Shown: positions 37,217 to 53,700 of the stretch, one piece after another | Numbering within the stretch: position 1 is the stretch's first letter | How the letters are laid out: each line of letters begins with the position of its first letter | Assembly (NCBI GenBank): GCA_016801885.1 | Contig: CM028903.1 | Location: forward strand, 12,138,535-12,202,534 | Reading direction: 5' to 3' | Length of the DNA: 64,000 nt | From: Toxotes chatareus | Lineage: Eukaryota; Chordata; Actinopteri; Toxotidae | Translations under genes and position numbers: made by a program | The notes under the pieces: generated by a model | What the model saw: only the letters and a program-made list of their open reading frames with translations | Told to the model about the DNA's origin: nothing | The model's database searches: none

Positions 37217-37241
37217 GAAAAGAAAGAAAGAAAGAAAGAAA
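37217..37241. repeat. (GAAA)n microsatellite
   Basis: About six GAAA units in a purine-rich stretch. Confidence 0.8.
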
Positions 37242-39825
37242 AAGATAAATAGAGATCAGGACATGCTGACAGAGAGAAGGGTAAATGAGGAGAAAGGGGA
37301 TGAGAGGGTGGAGGAAAGATGACATAAAGAGATGAATAAGACACAGAAACACACTATAGTGAGAAAATAAACCACGGGGCAAAGCATTACATTCAAACTG
37401 TGCAGTAACGAATTGCAAAAAGATGCTATTTAATCTTCCCGTAAAATTGGTGTTGAAAGGCATATTTTACATCCCTCTTTGAAACAAAGTGTGGAAATGA
37501 CTGCACTGAAATGCCATGGTAATGTCCATAGTCCACAGATTCGATGACTGACTTCTACACTGGTCTGAGCTGCTCTGGTAAGATCAAAATTATTTGACAG
37601 CTACAACTGAAAATATGGAGGAGTTCAGCAGTATGAGGCTCACAGATATATCTCAAAGGTAGAGCCAGCAGTAGGCACAGTAAGATAAGGTGGAAGTATG
37701 TCATTGTAAACATTTGCATTTTTTCCCAGTGCATATTCATTTGTATTAGACTGCAAAGTTTGGGGATTGATGACGTGAGTGACACTTTGAGAATGAAAAG
37801 AAATGTGGTGTGATTTCTTTCTTTCTGTAGTTCAATAATTCACTGCAGATGTGTCATTATTTAGAATTTAGAGCATTAGTCATATTAAACTACATTGGCT
37901 TATTGGCGTACTTATAACTTCAAATAGTTGGCGAGTCACTGTGACCTGTTTAGGATTAAATAATGTTTGCTTTTTTGCTATAAGTCTGTGAAATTACTGT
38001 GAAACATCCATACTTTTGAACAAGCTGTGGTCAAAGTAAGACCACGGCAGAAATTAAAATCAGTGGGTAGAGGTTACTGCCTCTGTGCAGTCATGACTGA
38101 TTTCCAAAATTAATGCTCTTCTGTTTATTCTTATTTGGGCACTGATCTGTATATAGGCCTATCTGTTCATGTAGTGTTCCTGCCATGAGCCCAGCACGTT
38201 CCCATAAGCCCAGTTTAACCTACAGGAGCCTTCTGCTGGCTTATGATATCACAGAGTAAATACATTCAAAAGGCGTGGAAAACATCTTTATTGCAGAAAT
38301 GGACCAGAGGTGTCTGTCAAGCAGCCAAGAAAAATGGTGACACGGAATGTCTTTTTGATGGTGAGACAGAATTTCAACATAGTCACAGTCAGAAAAAAAT
38401 CCTTCTGTGGTCCCAAAATGACCCACGTCTAAGAACTTGACAGGAGTGTGTGTGAGTGTATGACTGGAAAACACACTGAGGGGAATACCAGTGGGAATGA
38501 ACTGATTCCATTACTTCTCCTCTAGAACCAATTCCAGGACCTAAATTGGCCAACTGGAATACCAGTGCTCATTTTCATTTCCAGTTTAAAATCTATCCAC
38601 ATAACCATGTAACGGTGATTGGAGTGATTCTTCTATGTGTAAGGTGACGTGAGGCAGCAACTCAACATCACCTCTTAGCTATAAGTGGAGCCATTAAAAA
38701 AGCTATTCTTTTTAGGCTTGTGCCAGTTTTGTTGTATTGTATTTGGGCTAATAGTGTTAAAATTTGTGCCTCATGATGTGTACTTGTAGTTGCTGAACAA
38801 CCTACTCAATACCCAAAGTAAAGCACATAAATCAGGCCTTGTAACTCATAATCATGTTTCATCTTGAAAACAGGCCATTTATCAATGCAACATTGCCACA
38901 CTAATATAATAGTTATTATCTAAATTACAAAGAGGAAAGGAAAATTAAAGCAAAGGACTAGGAAGAGCTATTGAACATCCATCATCTACATACAGTATTC
39001 ACAGTAGACATGAGGCATTGAGTATCTGGAGTATCATGTGGTGTACATGTATTCAGAAACCTAATGAGAATGTCATTAAATTTGTTTATTATGGGTGAGA
39101 TGATTAGTGCCTGACAGTATGACTTTGATTGTTCTTGTTTACATGCGTCTAGGACAGGTTTGGTCACACAAACACACCCTGACTGTGTTTGTGTGTAAGA
39201 GAGAGTGTGTGTACAGCAGTGCGGAGAAGTGCAGGCTGTGTAGCTGAAGGTCACTGCAGATAAATGAACTGGAGACACCAACAAGCTTATTACTGTAGGG
39301 CGGGTGCACACAGCACGCACACTGATACGTAGGCAACACACACACAGGCACACACTGCAGAGACTTATTACAGCTACTGTAGTGACATGAATTGCTCCTC
39401 CTCTGATTCGCTTTACCGGCCTCTCTCTAAATCTCACTGCGATAACCTCAGCTGCTGCTACATAGGGACTGGAAACAATAGTAGAAACACTTCTACAGTA
39501 TAATGCAATCCGGTTCAAAAGGCCTGCAAAAAATGCCAGGGAAGCTGTGCATTTTGTCATTACCTCCATAGTCTGACAACTTTACAAAAAAGTTAATAAT
39601 CCAATAAAATGTCCTGGGGTTCAGAAGTGTAGTAATATTCATAACTTAATTTACTTTTTGTTCTTACTTGAACACTTTAACATTTTATGTTCATAAAAAT
39701 TGTATCCTTTAAAACTTTTTAATTTAAAAAAAATACTGTATTTGATTAAGTGGCATTTTGTATCATTAGTCATTTAGTGTACATGGATATGATGAAAGCC
39801 CACATCAAAATTTGCATGTGTAAAG

Positions 39826-39890
39826 AATAGAATAGAATAGAATAGAATATACTTTATTAATCCCTTTGGGGGATCCCTTGGGGAAATTTG
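39826..39890 (-). repeat. LINE 3' end with pentanucleotide tail
   Basis: On the minus strand an AAATTTCCCCAAGGGATCC phrase is followed by AATAAAGTATA and then four ATTCT units. This is the pattern of a 5'-truncated fish LINE ending in a short tandem tail. Confidence 0.5.
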
Positions 39891-42433
39891 GAAAGAGTAA
39901 TTGCTGGATAATGGCAAACCCATGATAGTACATATAGACTATCCCCTTTTCTAATAGACCAACTGACAGAAAGAGCTTCTTTATTATAATACAAGCTTGC
40001 AGAAGAATTGCCTACATTGAAAACAACTTTATGTTTGTGTATCAATTGTTTTTAATCCCCTCTTGAATAACACCAAAATATAAAACCAAATTCCAACAAA
40101 ACTGTCTATACACTTAATGTGGTTGGGGTTCAAAGTGTGAACTGCTGCCAGGACAACGTGTCTAGTTTTTCCTATTTTTTTTTTGTCCTTTTTTGCCCTA
40201 CTCCATGCTGGCAGACGGTCACTACAGGCTTAATGACAGTAACCAGATAGAAATGGCTCTGTCTGACACAAGAATGTCAGCACATACAAAAGCACTCTTT
40301 CTGCCACTGTCCAGCATTCACTGCATTTGATATTACCTAAAACGTGTCCACATGATAAAACATGGCCTTTAACATGGAAATTTGAAACCTTTATTTGTAG
40401 CTTGTGGAAATCCGCTTGTAGTGACTACTTCAATACAAGCAACTGAAATTGACCTGTGTAACCCTGTAGACCTTGTCCTTTCACTGTGAGAATATGTGTC
40501 ACATCTTCGCTGTCAATTTGACAGTTCTGAAACAACTGCAAAGAAGATGTCACCATGAATTCTATGAGTGACAAGACGAAAAGTGACTGTCTACATTTCG
40601 AGTGCAAACTGTCTGGGCCACTTGACCGAGCTGGACACTAGATACAAGTCATATCCAAATGTTGAGGAGTGACTTAGTTTTTTTTTAAAGCACATTCACC
40701 ACCAATTCCACCAAAGCTATCCACACATTTGCTTTAAGCCTGCAGAGGAAAAGCCTCAAAGACACATTGAAGAACCAATTCAATTTGGGGAGTTTATGCT
40801 CAAACAAGATAAAATACATCCATCCATCAACTGCTCAAACTAATAAGACAGAACACACAGCTGATATCGACAATGTTGACATTGTTATACGCTGAATTTA
40901 CAGTATGTACTTTTGATGTGGTGGAGGTTCACTCAACAGAATCACACTATGCAGAGGTAAATAGGATAGGTATGGTGAATGGGTGGATTCCAGTTTGATA
41001 ACTGAGTATATGAGTATGAAAAATAGTTATCGTAGGCCTCTAATTTTGAGTTGGGGATAATGGGAATTTCTGACACCATTGATAACTCTCACTTGTTCTT
41101 ACATAGTGCTGCACTCAGTTGTACAGATGATCCACCATTCGCTGTGCGAATGTCAGATTGTCAGTTTTGAAAAATTACAAAAATTTCAGACACTGACAGT
41201 CTGACAAGCACCTCTGCTGGAATACACTTACACATCTTAGGACTCCCTGCTCAAGTCCCTTAAGATATCTTGATGTTAATTTTAATTTCAATTTGGTTTG
41301 ACCTTGTCCCAACTTAAACCTTACATTTACATATCACTTGATCTTCCATCATATTATGCAGAGGACATGATAACAGCGTATTCTGGGGAAGATGTGTCAC
41401 TTGAGTGTACATCACCGGTCACTTATGCCATCAGCCTTTGAAAGATGCATCTCAGAATATTGAAATGCCACTCAACATGGCAGCAGAGGCCTCCTCCAGG
41501 GGACATGCCAAGCTGACATCACCAGCTGCTTCTTTTAACCGGGGTGTAATGCATGTAAAGGTTATCCTCCTAGATGTCACTGCCCCTAGCAGGTGCTCAG
41601 ACTGAAAAGTAGGGGTCATTATGACAGCAACACAGACGTGAGCCCTCACTGGCTTTCCACCCATTACAACAAGTCACCTGAGTCAAGCTGGAGGTGGCAG
41701 CAGCAGTTTCACCTCTACACTGGGCAACAGCTTTGGAATAAGTGAAAGAAAAAAAAGTCCTAATAGTATTTATAGTTAATAGTACATATTGTTTCAACTA
41801 CAACAAATACTGTTGCACAGTAAGGTCCAATTATTTTGTTTACCTAGATATGACTTGGGCTTTTGGCCCCTTTGAAGAACCAAAAACTCTTTGAACTGCC
41901 ATGTTACTTTGTTTGTCATGTCTGCAAGGTAATCTTGCTGAGTTACAAGTGAAAGGAAGAGACATCTGGGGAGTGGCTGCATGGCAAAGAGAAAGAACAA
42001 ATATAAAACTCTCACTGTATAATTCCAAATCTAGTTCACAGAATCTAAAAGAGGCCTTGTTTTTTGGGAACATGAAGAGCTGGATTCTCTTGTCTTTTTG
42101 TTCAGCCTCATTGTGTCATCTCTTGGCTTTCACACAACCCTTCATGGCCATGTCCCAACAACCAGATTAAGGAAAAGATTAAGCAACATTTTTGACAGTT
42201 CTAATGAAATCTGATAAGTGGATACGTTATGCTTATTTTCTGTTCTGTTTTGTTTAGGGGAAATGGGAACAGAAATGAAAACAAACATATAAAAAAACTT
42301 CTTTTTGTGATGAAGGTAAAACGTGTTCCTCTAAATTAACAGAAAACACAAAGCTTCTTTCTTTTGTCTACAATTGTAAATCTACACTGTTTATACAGTA
42401 CATGCACATGTACAGTGTATATGTGCACTGTAT
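39891..42433. other. Intergenic stretch, no gene seen
   Basis: AT-rich and unique-looking. A small perfect palindrome (GTACATG-CA-CATGTAC) lies at 42398-42413. No other feature is recognised. Confidence 0.7.
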
Positions 42434-43012
42434 ATGGGCAATGTAGAGTGGCCAATTAACCTAACGTGCATTCATTCATTCATTTTCTACCGCTTAATCC
42501 GTCAGGGTCGCGGGGTAGCTGGAGCCTATCCCAGCTGACTATGGGCGAGAGGCGGGGTACACCTTAGACTGGTCGCCAGTCAATCGCACACATACAAAGA
42601 CAGACAACCACACATGCACACACTCACACCTAGGGGCAATGTAGAGTGGCCAATTAACCTAACATGCATTCATTCATTCATTTTCTACCGCTTAATCCGT
42701 CAGGGTCGCGGGGGAGCTGGAGCCTATCCCAGATGACTATGGGCGAGAGGCGGGGTACACCGTGGGCTGGTCGCCAGTCAATCACAGGGCTGACACACAA
42801 AGACAGACAACCACACACGCATACACTCATACCTAGGGGCAATGTAGAGTGGCCAATTAACCTAAGGTGCATGTTTTTTGAAATTGTGGGAGGAAGCCGG
42901 AGTATCCAGAGGCACAGGGAGAACATGCAAACTCCACACAGAAGAGCCCAGACCAGGGTTTGAACCTGGAACACTCTTGCTGTGAGGCGACAGTGCTAAC
43001 TGTGCCGCCCTA
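42434..43012. repeat. Common teleost repeat, internally tandem
   Basis: Contains TTCTACCGCTTAATCCGTCA, GGGTCGCGGG, GAGCCTATCCCAG, GGCGGGGTACACC, TCGCCAGTCAATC, GCAAACTCCACACAGAA and GCTGTGAGGCGACAGTGCTA in order, a phrase series I recognise as one of the most abundant fish interspersed repeats. The segment starting GGGCAATGTAGAGTGG occurs at 42436, 42633 and 42837, a period of 197-204 bp. Confidence 0.75.
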
Positions 43013-43048
43013 ATGAGAATATAATTATAAATATTATATTCCCATTAG
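43010..43048. repeat. 16-bp inverted repeat (15/16) at repeat edge
   Basis: CTAATGAGAATATAAT (43010-43025) and ATTATATTCCCATTAG (43033-43048) pair at 15 of 16 positions around a 7-base loop. It lies where the preceding interspersed repeat ends. Confidence 0.7.
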
Positions 43049-46000
43049 TGGGAGTTAATTGAAGTTAGTTTTCTGAAGTGACACAAGATGGATGATGTAC
43101 CTAGGTGTGTGTACATGAGTGGCTGTGTCAGAAAACAAGTAAATTCCAGGTAGCCAGACATGCGTCACTCCATCCTGGAGCCTGGAGGGTCATTTTTAGA
43201 AGTAACAGACCGGTGAGTGTAGGAGGGTTCTCTCACTTTTCCTTTCTTTTCCACTCTCACATGTTTTTCTTTCTTACTTTCTCTGTCTGTCTTTCTGACC
43301 ACCGGCCCTCCTCTCACTTCCTCCCACTTGCATTTAAGAGAGAAAGCATCTTAAGAGAAGCTGCCTTTCTTTTCAGACCCCTAATCCCTTGTCTATTCAT
43401 CTTCTTTTCTCCCATCCTCTCTCTTTCACCAAACACTGAAATGTCAAACACATGATTATCTGCCTTTCTCTGCCTTATCCCTCCTAGCTGCCCTTCTCTC
43501 TCATCTTTCTCTTCTCTCCACCCTCTCTCTCACTTTATGATTACTATGATGCCTTGGATGGTCTCTTAATTAAATCCATAAAAAAACAGTTATTCATAGT
43601 ATACGATGCAAGTTTCCTCATATTAATAAGTCTTGATTTTTGACTTGACAAGTGTTAATTGGAGTTTGTCCAATAATACACCAGATATGGTTTTGAGGTG
43701 GGTGTCGAAAACTAGGTCAGACAAATATAAACACTGGCATTTGATTGATGCAGTTTTTGAACTCCTAGAGTTAAACTACATTAATTTTGCTGTGTGTAAA
43801 CAAAGAAAATATCCTTTTTGTAAGTGGTCTAAATAGTAATGAACTCCCAGGAAGGGCCACTCATTGGCAAAGCCATTGGCTAAATCAAAAATACTTGATT
43901 CGGAATACATGTCTTGAGGCCCAGGATTTGGTTTCAAGTCTGGCTAAAACTGTGAATTTGATTGCTTAAGAAACAGCCTAAAATCCCCATAAGTTGAAGC
44001 TCAGGAGACCTTTAAGCTGGATTTATGATCGGCACTGAGGAGTCTTGCCATAAAAACCCACAAGGTAGGTCTTGATTTACAGTTTGGCATCAGATTTCAC
44101 CCACTGATACCACCATTGTAGTGCTAGATGGATGTATCATCTCTCCAAAGTATATCATGTGTTTACATCATTTCATTGTAACATAAAGCAACAATGGGCT
44201 TATACTTAAACTACTGTTATATTCAGGTATCTTCTGTTTTGCCTTGAGTAGTGAATGAATAGTATATACTGTAGAGAGGTGGGATCACAGTGAGTAGAAG
44301 GTTTGCAGTGGAAATGAGTTTGCTAGATGTTACTGAAAATGGGCAGATGACTGCGTCTTAATGTCAGTATTTTTTTTTAGAGTCAACCTTTTCCACATGC
44401 CTGAGAAAATGAAAGCAGCCCCCGAGCTGACCAACCACAGTTCTCATGATCTCCACACGGTATCTCCAAAGCTGCTGTTGCATAGATGTGCGACATACTA
44501 ATGTGGTGTACCAAAGCAGTAACCCCAAAACAAAAAACTTTAGACTACAAAAACTGAGTTTTAGTTCAAATCTTCTCTCAGGCTTCTAGATACTTCCATC
44601 ACTCAATCTGTTCAAATCCCATCATTCAAAAAGTGGTCAAACTGTTGTGTCAAACTATGGTCTGCTGGTGGCATTAGGGATAATGTCAGGCATCAGTTAA
44701 ATGCTTAAGGTTCACCCTCATGCCTAATGTACCAGGCCTAGACATACAAGAATTAACATTAATGCTTCTGGCTGGCAGACAAAGAAGCCATGCTGGCGGA
44801 CTCCTAACCTCCAGCAGTCTACAGTAGGTCGATAAGGTTTTGATGTAATATTAAACATAAACTCACATCTCAAGATAAGCGCAGCCCTCATGTCTCTCTG
44901 TATCTCTTCTAGTGACATATTTTGGTGAGCCCGCAAGGAGGTTCTACACCAGACGTGAGTGTGCTTGGCCTTCCAGACAGTTGGCACCTTGAACTTGAAA
45001 AAGTCACAACTGACAGAATCCTGGTCCCATGAATTTCCCTCAGATATTCCCTCAGATATGATCATTAAACTGGCAGAAAAGAAGTTGGATAATTATCTCA
45101 ATTACTGAGACCAACGTTGCCAAAATCAAAGTGGATCACTTTTACGTGACCATGCCAGATTCATTTTGGAACCTGGTCCTAATTAGGGTTAATAAAAGTT
45201 CATTATGTGCGCAGTAAAATATATTCCAATTCAAGGTGCTGTGTCACCTGCACTATACAAAATCCAAATGTTCAAAAATTTATTCAAATGTAGTGGATAG
45301 CTGCAATAGATTCACCAGCACATCTTACACACGTGCTTTGGTTCAGCCCAACAATTGACAAATTGCTGGGACACAATATTCAAAGTCTTATCAAAGCCCT
45401 TCAAACTAAATATTCAACCCAGTCGCTGGATGTGCATCTTTGGTGTTCAAGTTGACAAAGATCAAACTTTAAAAAATAAGCACAAAAACGTAATTGCTTT
45501 CTCCTAATGGAGTGGAAAGCCCGTCATCCCCCACATTCTTTTTTTTTTTGTCTATACTCTTTGAGTTATTGTTCTCTGTGTCTGGGGGGATTTAGAGGTA
45601 AAACCAGGTGGGAGAATGATTGAGCAGGAGAAAATGAAAAACTATGTATACAGTGTGTAGTAGTTCTCTTTGCATTTTTAAGAATAAACATAATATACTA
45701 AAAAAAGAAAAGATGTTGGATGAGACTGAACAAAAAACACATAAGAAGTGGAAGCAATTAAAATTGTTCAAGAGCTGTAGTCCTTCATAGAAGGCACAGC
45801 AGTGGGGAGCTGTTAGGGAGCAAAGCAGGAATGTCTACACCTAAAAGAGATGAAAGTATACCGCAGAGCTGCAGCATCCCCACTGAGCCTTAGAGGAGGA
45901 GATAAAAGCCCTTGGCGACAAACTGAATGAATCTGATACTGCACAGTAAATCCTGCCCAGAACTTTTCCCCAGTAAAGGTGCCCATAGTGACTATTCTGA

Positions 46001-46228
46001 GGAAGTTCTATGCTCGTAGTTGAAGGAGGACAAGCTCTCTTACACCAACCTGATGAAACAAATACACGGTGGATTCTGAGGCCACAGTGAGTCAGAGGCC
46101 AACAAGGCTATGATAAGGAGATGTCCTGCTTGAAATGAAAACATATTAAAGGGACATTAGAAAGACAACTTGTCCACAGGACTGAAAATCACCACAGGCT
46201 CCTTTGTCACCAGATTTTATAAACCTGA
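43049..46228. other. Intergenic stretch, no gene seen
   Basis: A pyrimidine-rich block at about 43220-43540, then AT-rich unique-looking sequence. An open frame at 44724-45065 (minus, 113 codons) has no recognisable similarity. Confidence 0.7.
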
Positions 46229-46411
46229 TCCCCAAATCGTGTCTACCCAGACCTGAACCAACCTCTTGTCCTGCAATCAGACGCTTCACAGGAAGGGCTA
46301 ACAATGCTCTACCAGTACAGTAATGGCGAGCTAGCCTTCATGGTTCCAGAGAGCTCATCACTTCCAGAGAGAAATTTGAAAATTTTCTCCTCTGAACTTA
46401 ATTTAAGCAAA
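46229..46411 (+). pseudogene. Ty3/Gypsy-like RNase H relic
   Basis: An open stretch of 61 codons contains LNQPLVLQSDASQEGL and later NGELAFM, resembling the start of RNase H in Ty3/Gypsy pol (consensus form: a P, then LQ.DAS..GLGA, then PVAF/AYAS). No RT or integrase sequence is recognised around it, so at most a small relic survives. Confidence 0.4.
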
Positions 46412-50559
<4,148 letters not shown>

Positions 50560-50658
50560 CTTACAGACACAGACATATAGCCAAGCAATCTAGTGCTTAC
50601 CCAGGCATGCCCAGTGCCATCAGGAGCTGAGGAGAAACAGCATGCAGCTTTTGAGTGC

Positions 50659-50660
<2 letters not shown>

Positions 50661-50701
<41 letters not shown>
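50661..50701. repeat. Second (CA)n microsatellite
   Basis: About 20 CA units, 103 bp from the first array. Confidence 0.95.
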
Positions 50702-50703
<2 letters not shown>

Positions 50704-53700
50704 AAAGATAGAACATTGACATCTGTTACTGGCTCTAGTTCAGGCAAATCTACTTATGCCACACTAGGACAGAATTCACATGTTGTTCTTATGATGTCAA
50801 ACTCTTCATTCAGTAATTCTCAACTAGGAATCGTGACCAACGCTGCAAGTTTCAATAAATGTAATCAGAAATATAAAAATGACAATCTGTGATTTCAGGG
50901 GTTTGGAGCTATTTCTATCTTCTGGGTTGCATCTGGAGCTGTAGCTTGGTTTGCCAGATATAGATGGTCTTTGTACATTTACCAAACCTGGCAATCTCTC
51001 TGAGTTGGCTCTGGGATGCTGTGCAAAGTCACTTCAACCAGCTGGAACAGCAAATAGTCCTTGAATTTCCTTAAAACCACAAATTAGTGGTTTCTACATA
51101 GGTGTACTTTTTCACTTGGCGCAGAGCCAATCCAGCTGATTCCCCCTGCCTCCAGTTACTGGGCTATGCTGACTCCAGCTCAGTATTTTATTGGATGATG
51201 AATGAAATTACAGGTATTGTAAATAGAATCACTTGTATTGACAAACCCGCAGAGAATATTACTGGACTCTGCAGTTCCCTTCAGCTCTGTGCAGAGTTTT
51301 AGTATCTTTCAGCTCATGGTTTTGGTTTTGCAGCTTTACCGTTTTGGTTCTCTATCACTGCCTATATCAGCCTTTTTTTTTTTAAAGCCAGACCAGGCAA
51401 CCATTTTTTAGAAAAGAAAGCTCCTCTAAACCAACAGTACACTACCTGGCAAAAAAAAAAAAATCAGTTAATGCAGGTTTAATGCACAGACTCTGGTAGT
51501 CTATCTATCCTCTCACCTCACTCTCAGAAAGAATGCATATTTTCCACACTGCTGAACTGTTCCTTTATTTGATGAGCTCTTTTGGATTTGAGTATATTCA
51601 ACTATAAATACAGAGCAGCGGCAGGATCTGTCGTACTAATGATATCCAAGGTCTCATGAATTTCTCATTTTGTTGCTTTGGGAAAGAGTTCTCCCTGCGC
51701 TCAACCCTGGATTTCATTAAAATTTTAAATAGAGTCCTGAGTAGTATAGACAACATGTTTTATCTGTAGTACTCCTTTCGACAGTATTGTATACAGTGGG
51801 GTCTTGAGACCACTTTCCCATGAACAAGAAAGTGGTCTCAGACTTTTGGACTCCGTTGTGTGTTATTTTGTTGCTGCTGCAATGACCCAATTTCCCCTCA
51901 GGGATCATTAAAGTTTCATCTTAAAATGTAGAGCTAAATTTAGGGATACTGGCGTATGCTTGAAAAGAAAAATAACACCTGGTTAAGCTGCAGCTGCTCC
52001 GACATTTACCATATATGTATTTAAAAAAGCCGTCAAACTTAGTCACTAATATGCTGGACTATGCCACACTGTGCCTGAACCCCTATCCTACTTTACTGTG
52101 TTTGTCAGGTTCAGCTTTAGCATTGTCTGTGAAGAGATAAGGCGAGGCTGCAAGGCTTCTTACTCGAGTCATGCCTTCTTCTTTAATATTGCTCACTTAC
52201 AGCATCAAATCTCTCCCTCTCTTTTCCCCCTCTCTGTATTCCCCTGTAATTTAGGTGTGAACTACTACATTTGCAGCCGCTGTGTTCTGCTTCGTCTTCT
52301 CCTTCATGCTCATCTCCCTCTTCCTCCTCTTCTCCCTCTGGTAGAGAAAATGATCCAACTTGAAATGAAAGTGTGACATTTAAATGAGGAGGAGCGAGAA
52401 AAACAGAAGGAGTAAGAGAGAGATAGAGGGTGACGAAAAAGAAAAAGACTCGGGGAAGAGACTGATTAAGTAGAGGGAAGGACTAAGCGAAAAGAGACAG
52501 AACAGGGAATAGGGGTTAAAAGATTGGAGAGGAAGCAGGGAAAATGGAATAGAAAGAACTCACATTTAAGACAGACAAGGTGTGAACCACTAAAGTGTTG
52601 GCGAGTTCAACCCTGCTCTCCTTTGAAATGGAACCACAAGCCAACTCTTTTCATTACAACACTTGCATATTTGGGAAGACTTAAATGTAGCTGGTAAATT
52701 AAAGGTTCTTAATGAAAGTGGGTGAAGAAATGGTAAAAGCTGATTACAATGTATTTTAGGACTTTAAAATCTCAAGCTAAAGTTTGTGTTTGTAGGAAAC
52801 TTGCTGGATCTGTACATGGAAGCAAAGGACTCCATATATTCCTCCTGTGATAGAGGAAATCATGAATAATGCTGAAGTAAATGCTTGTCGCAACTGAATT
52901 GGCATTAAAGCTGTTCCATTTAAAAATCCTTGGTCAGTAAAGTAGTACAAGTGCATGTCGCTTGCACAAAAGCATTTGCCAAATGACTGAAATGCAAATG
53001 AATATTTAAAACATACAATCACATCATAAGGCAGTAGAAGGACTTTGAGGAGGGGCCTCTATAGCAGGAGTTTTTGCCTCTTCTGAATGTGCAAATGTGA
53101 TCACTACTTTTTAATTCATGTATCAATGTTTAGGCTGTAAAAACAAATCTCCCCCTTGGACAATAAAGATTTTTCTGTCTATGAACAAAACCAAAATTAT
53201 GATCACAAATAGCTGAAGAATTGCATAAAAATGTCTCACATGGCCAGAAACATCAAATATAGTACGTGTTACTTGCTACATCACATTTATGTACACGATT
53301 AACAAAAAAAACGAAAGAAAAAAAGAAAATTACTTGCAGCACACAAAACTGGATGATCTTCTATCTGTTAACTCATGATCCTTGTTCAGACTCAGCAAAG
53401 CTGAAAGAGAAAGAACTCAGATAGCTCTTTGAATAATTTCTCATTTTCCTTGTTATATATCACACTGAAGTAAAACATGTTGAACTCTTAGGTCTACCAC
53501 ATTCACATAACCCACGTGGGTCTCTCCTTCTGATTTCTACTTTACTCAGTCCACAATGATTAAGCCTAAGTGTGGTTATCTTGACAGTATCCCTCCTTTC
53601 ATCTGACATTAAGATATCTTTCCTTTCCACCGACTTTTGGATTGAAAAATAAAGTCTGCCCTGGCCTACACTGTTCCATCTTCCCTGCCCATGTCAGTGA

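Larger units (their letters stand above)
33246..39825. other. Intergenic stretch, no gene seen
   Basis: Holds an inverted repeat with a CTCF-like core (33960-33988), a small transposon-end palindrome (34078-34125), a poly-A run (34580-34599), a TC-rich tract (35060-35110), CA stretches (35260-35285), and a pyrimidine then purine pair (36950-37090, 37120-37345) with a GAAA repeat at 37217-37241. No coding block is recognised. Confidence 0.7.

Noticed and set aside
44724..45065. 113-codon minus-strand open frame near the Ty3-like relic
   Set aside because: No recognisable transposase, gag or pol motif. Left unannotated.
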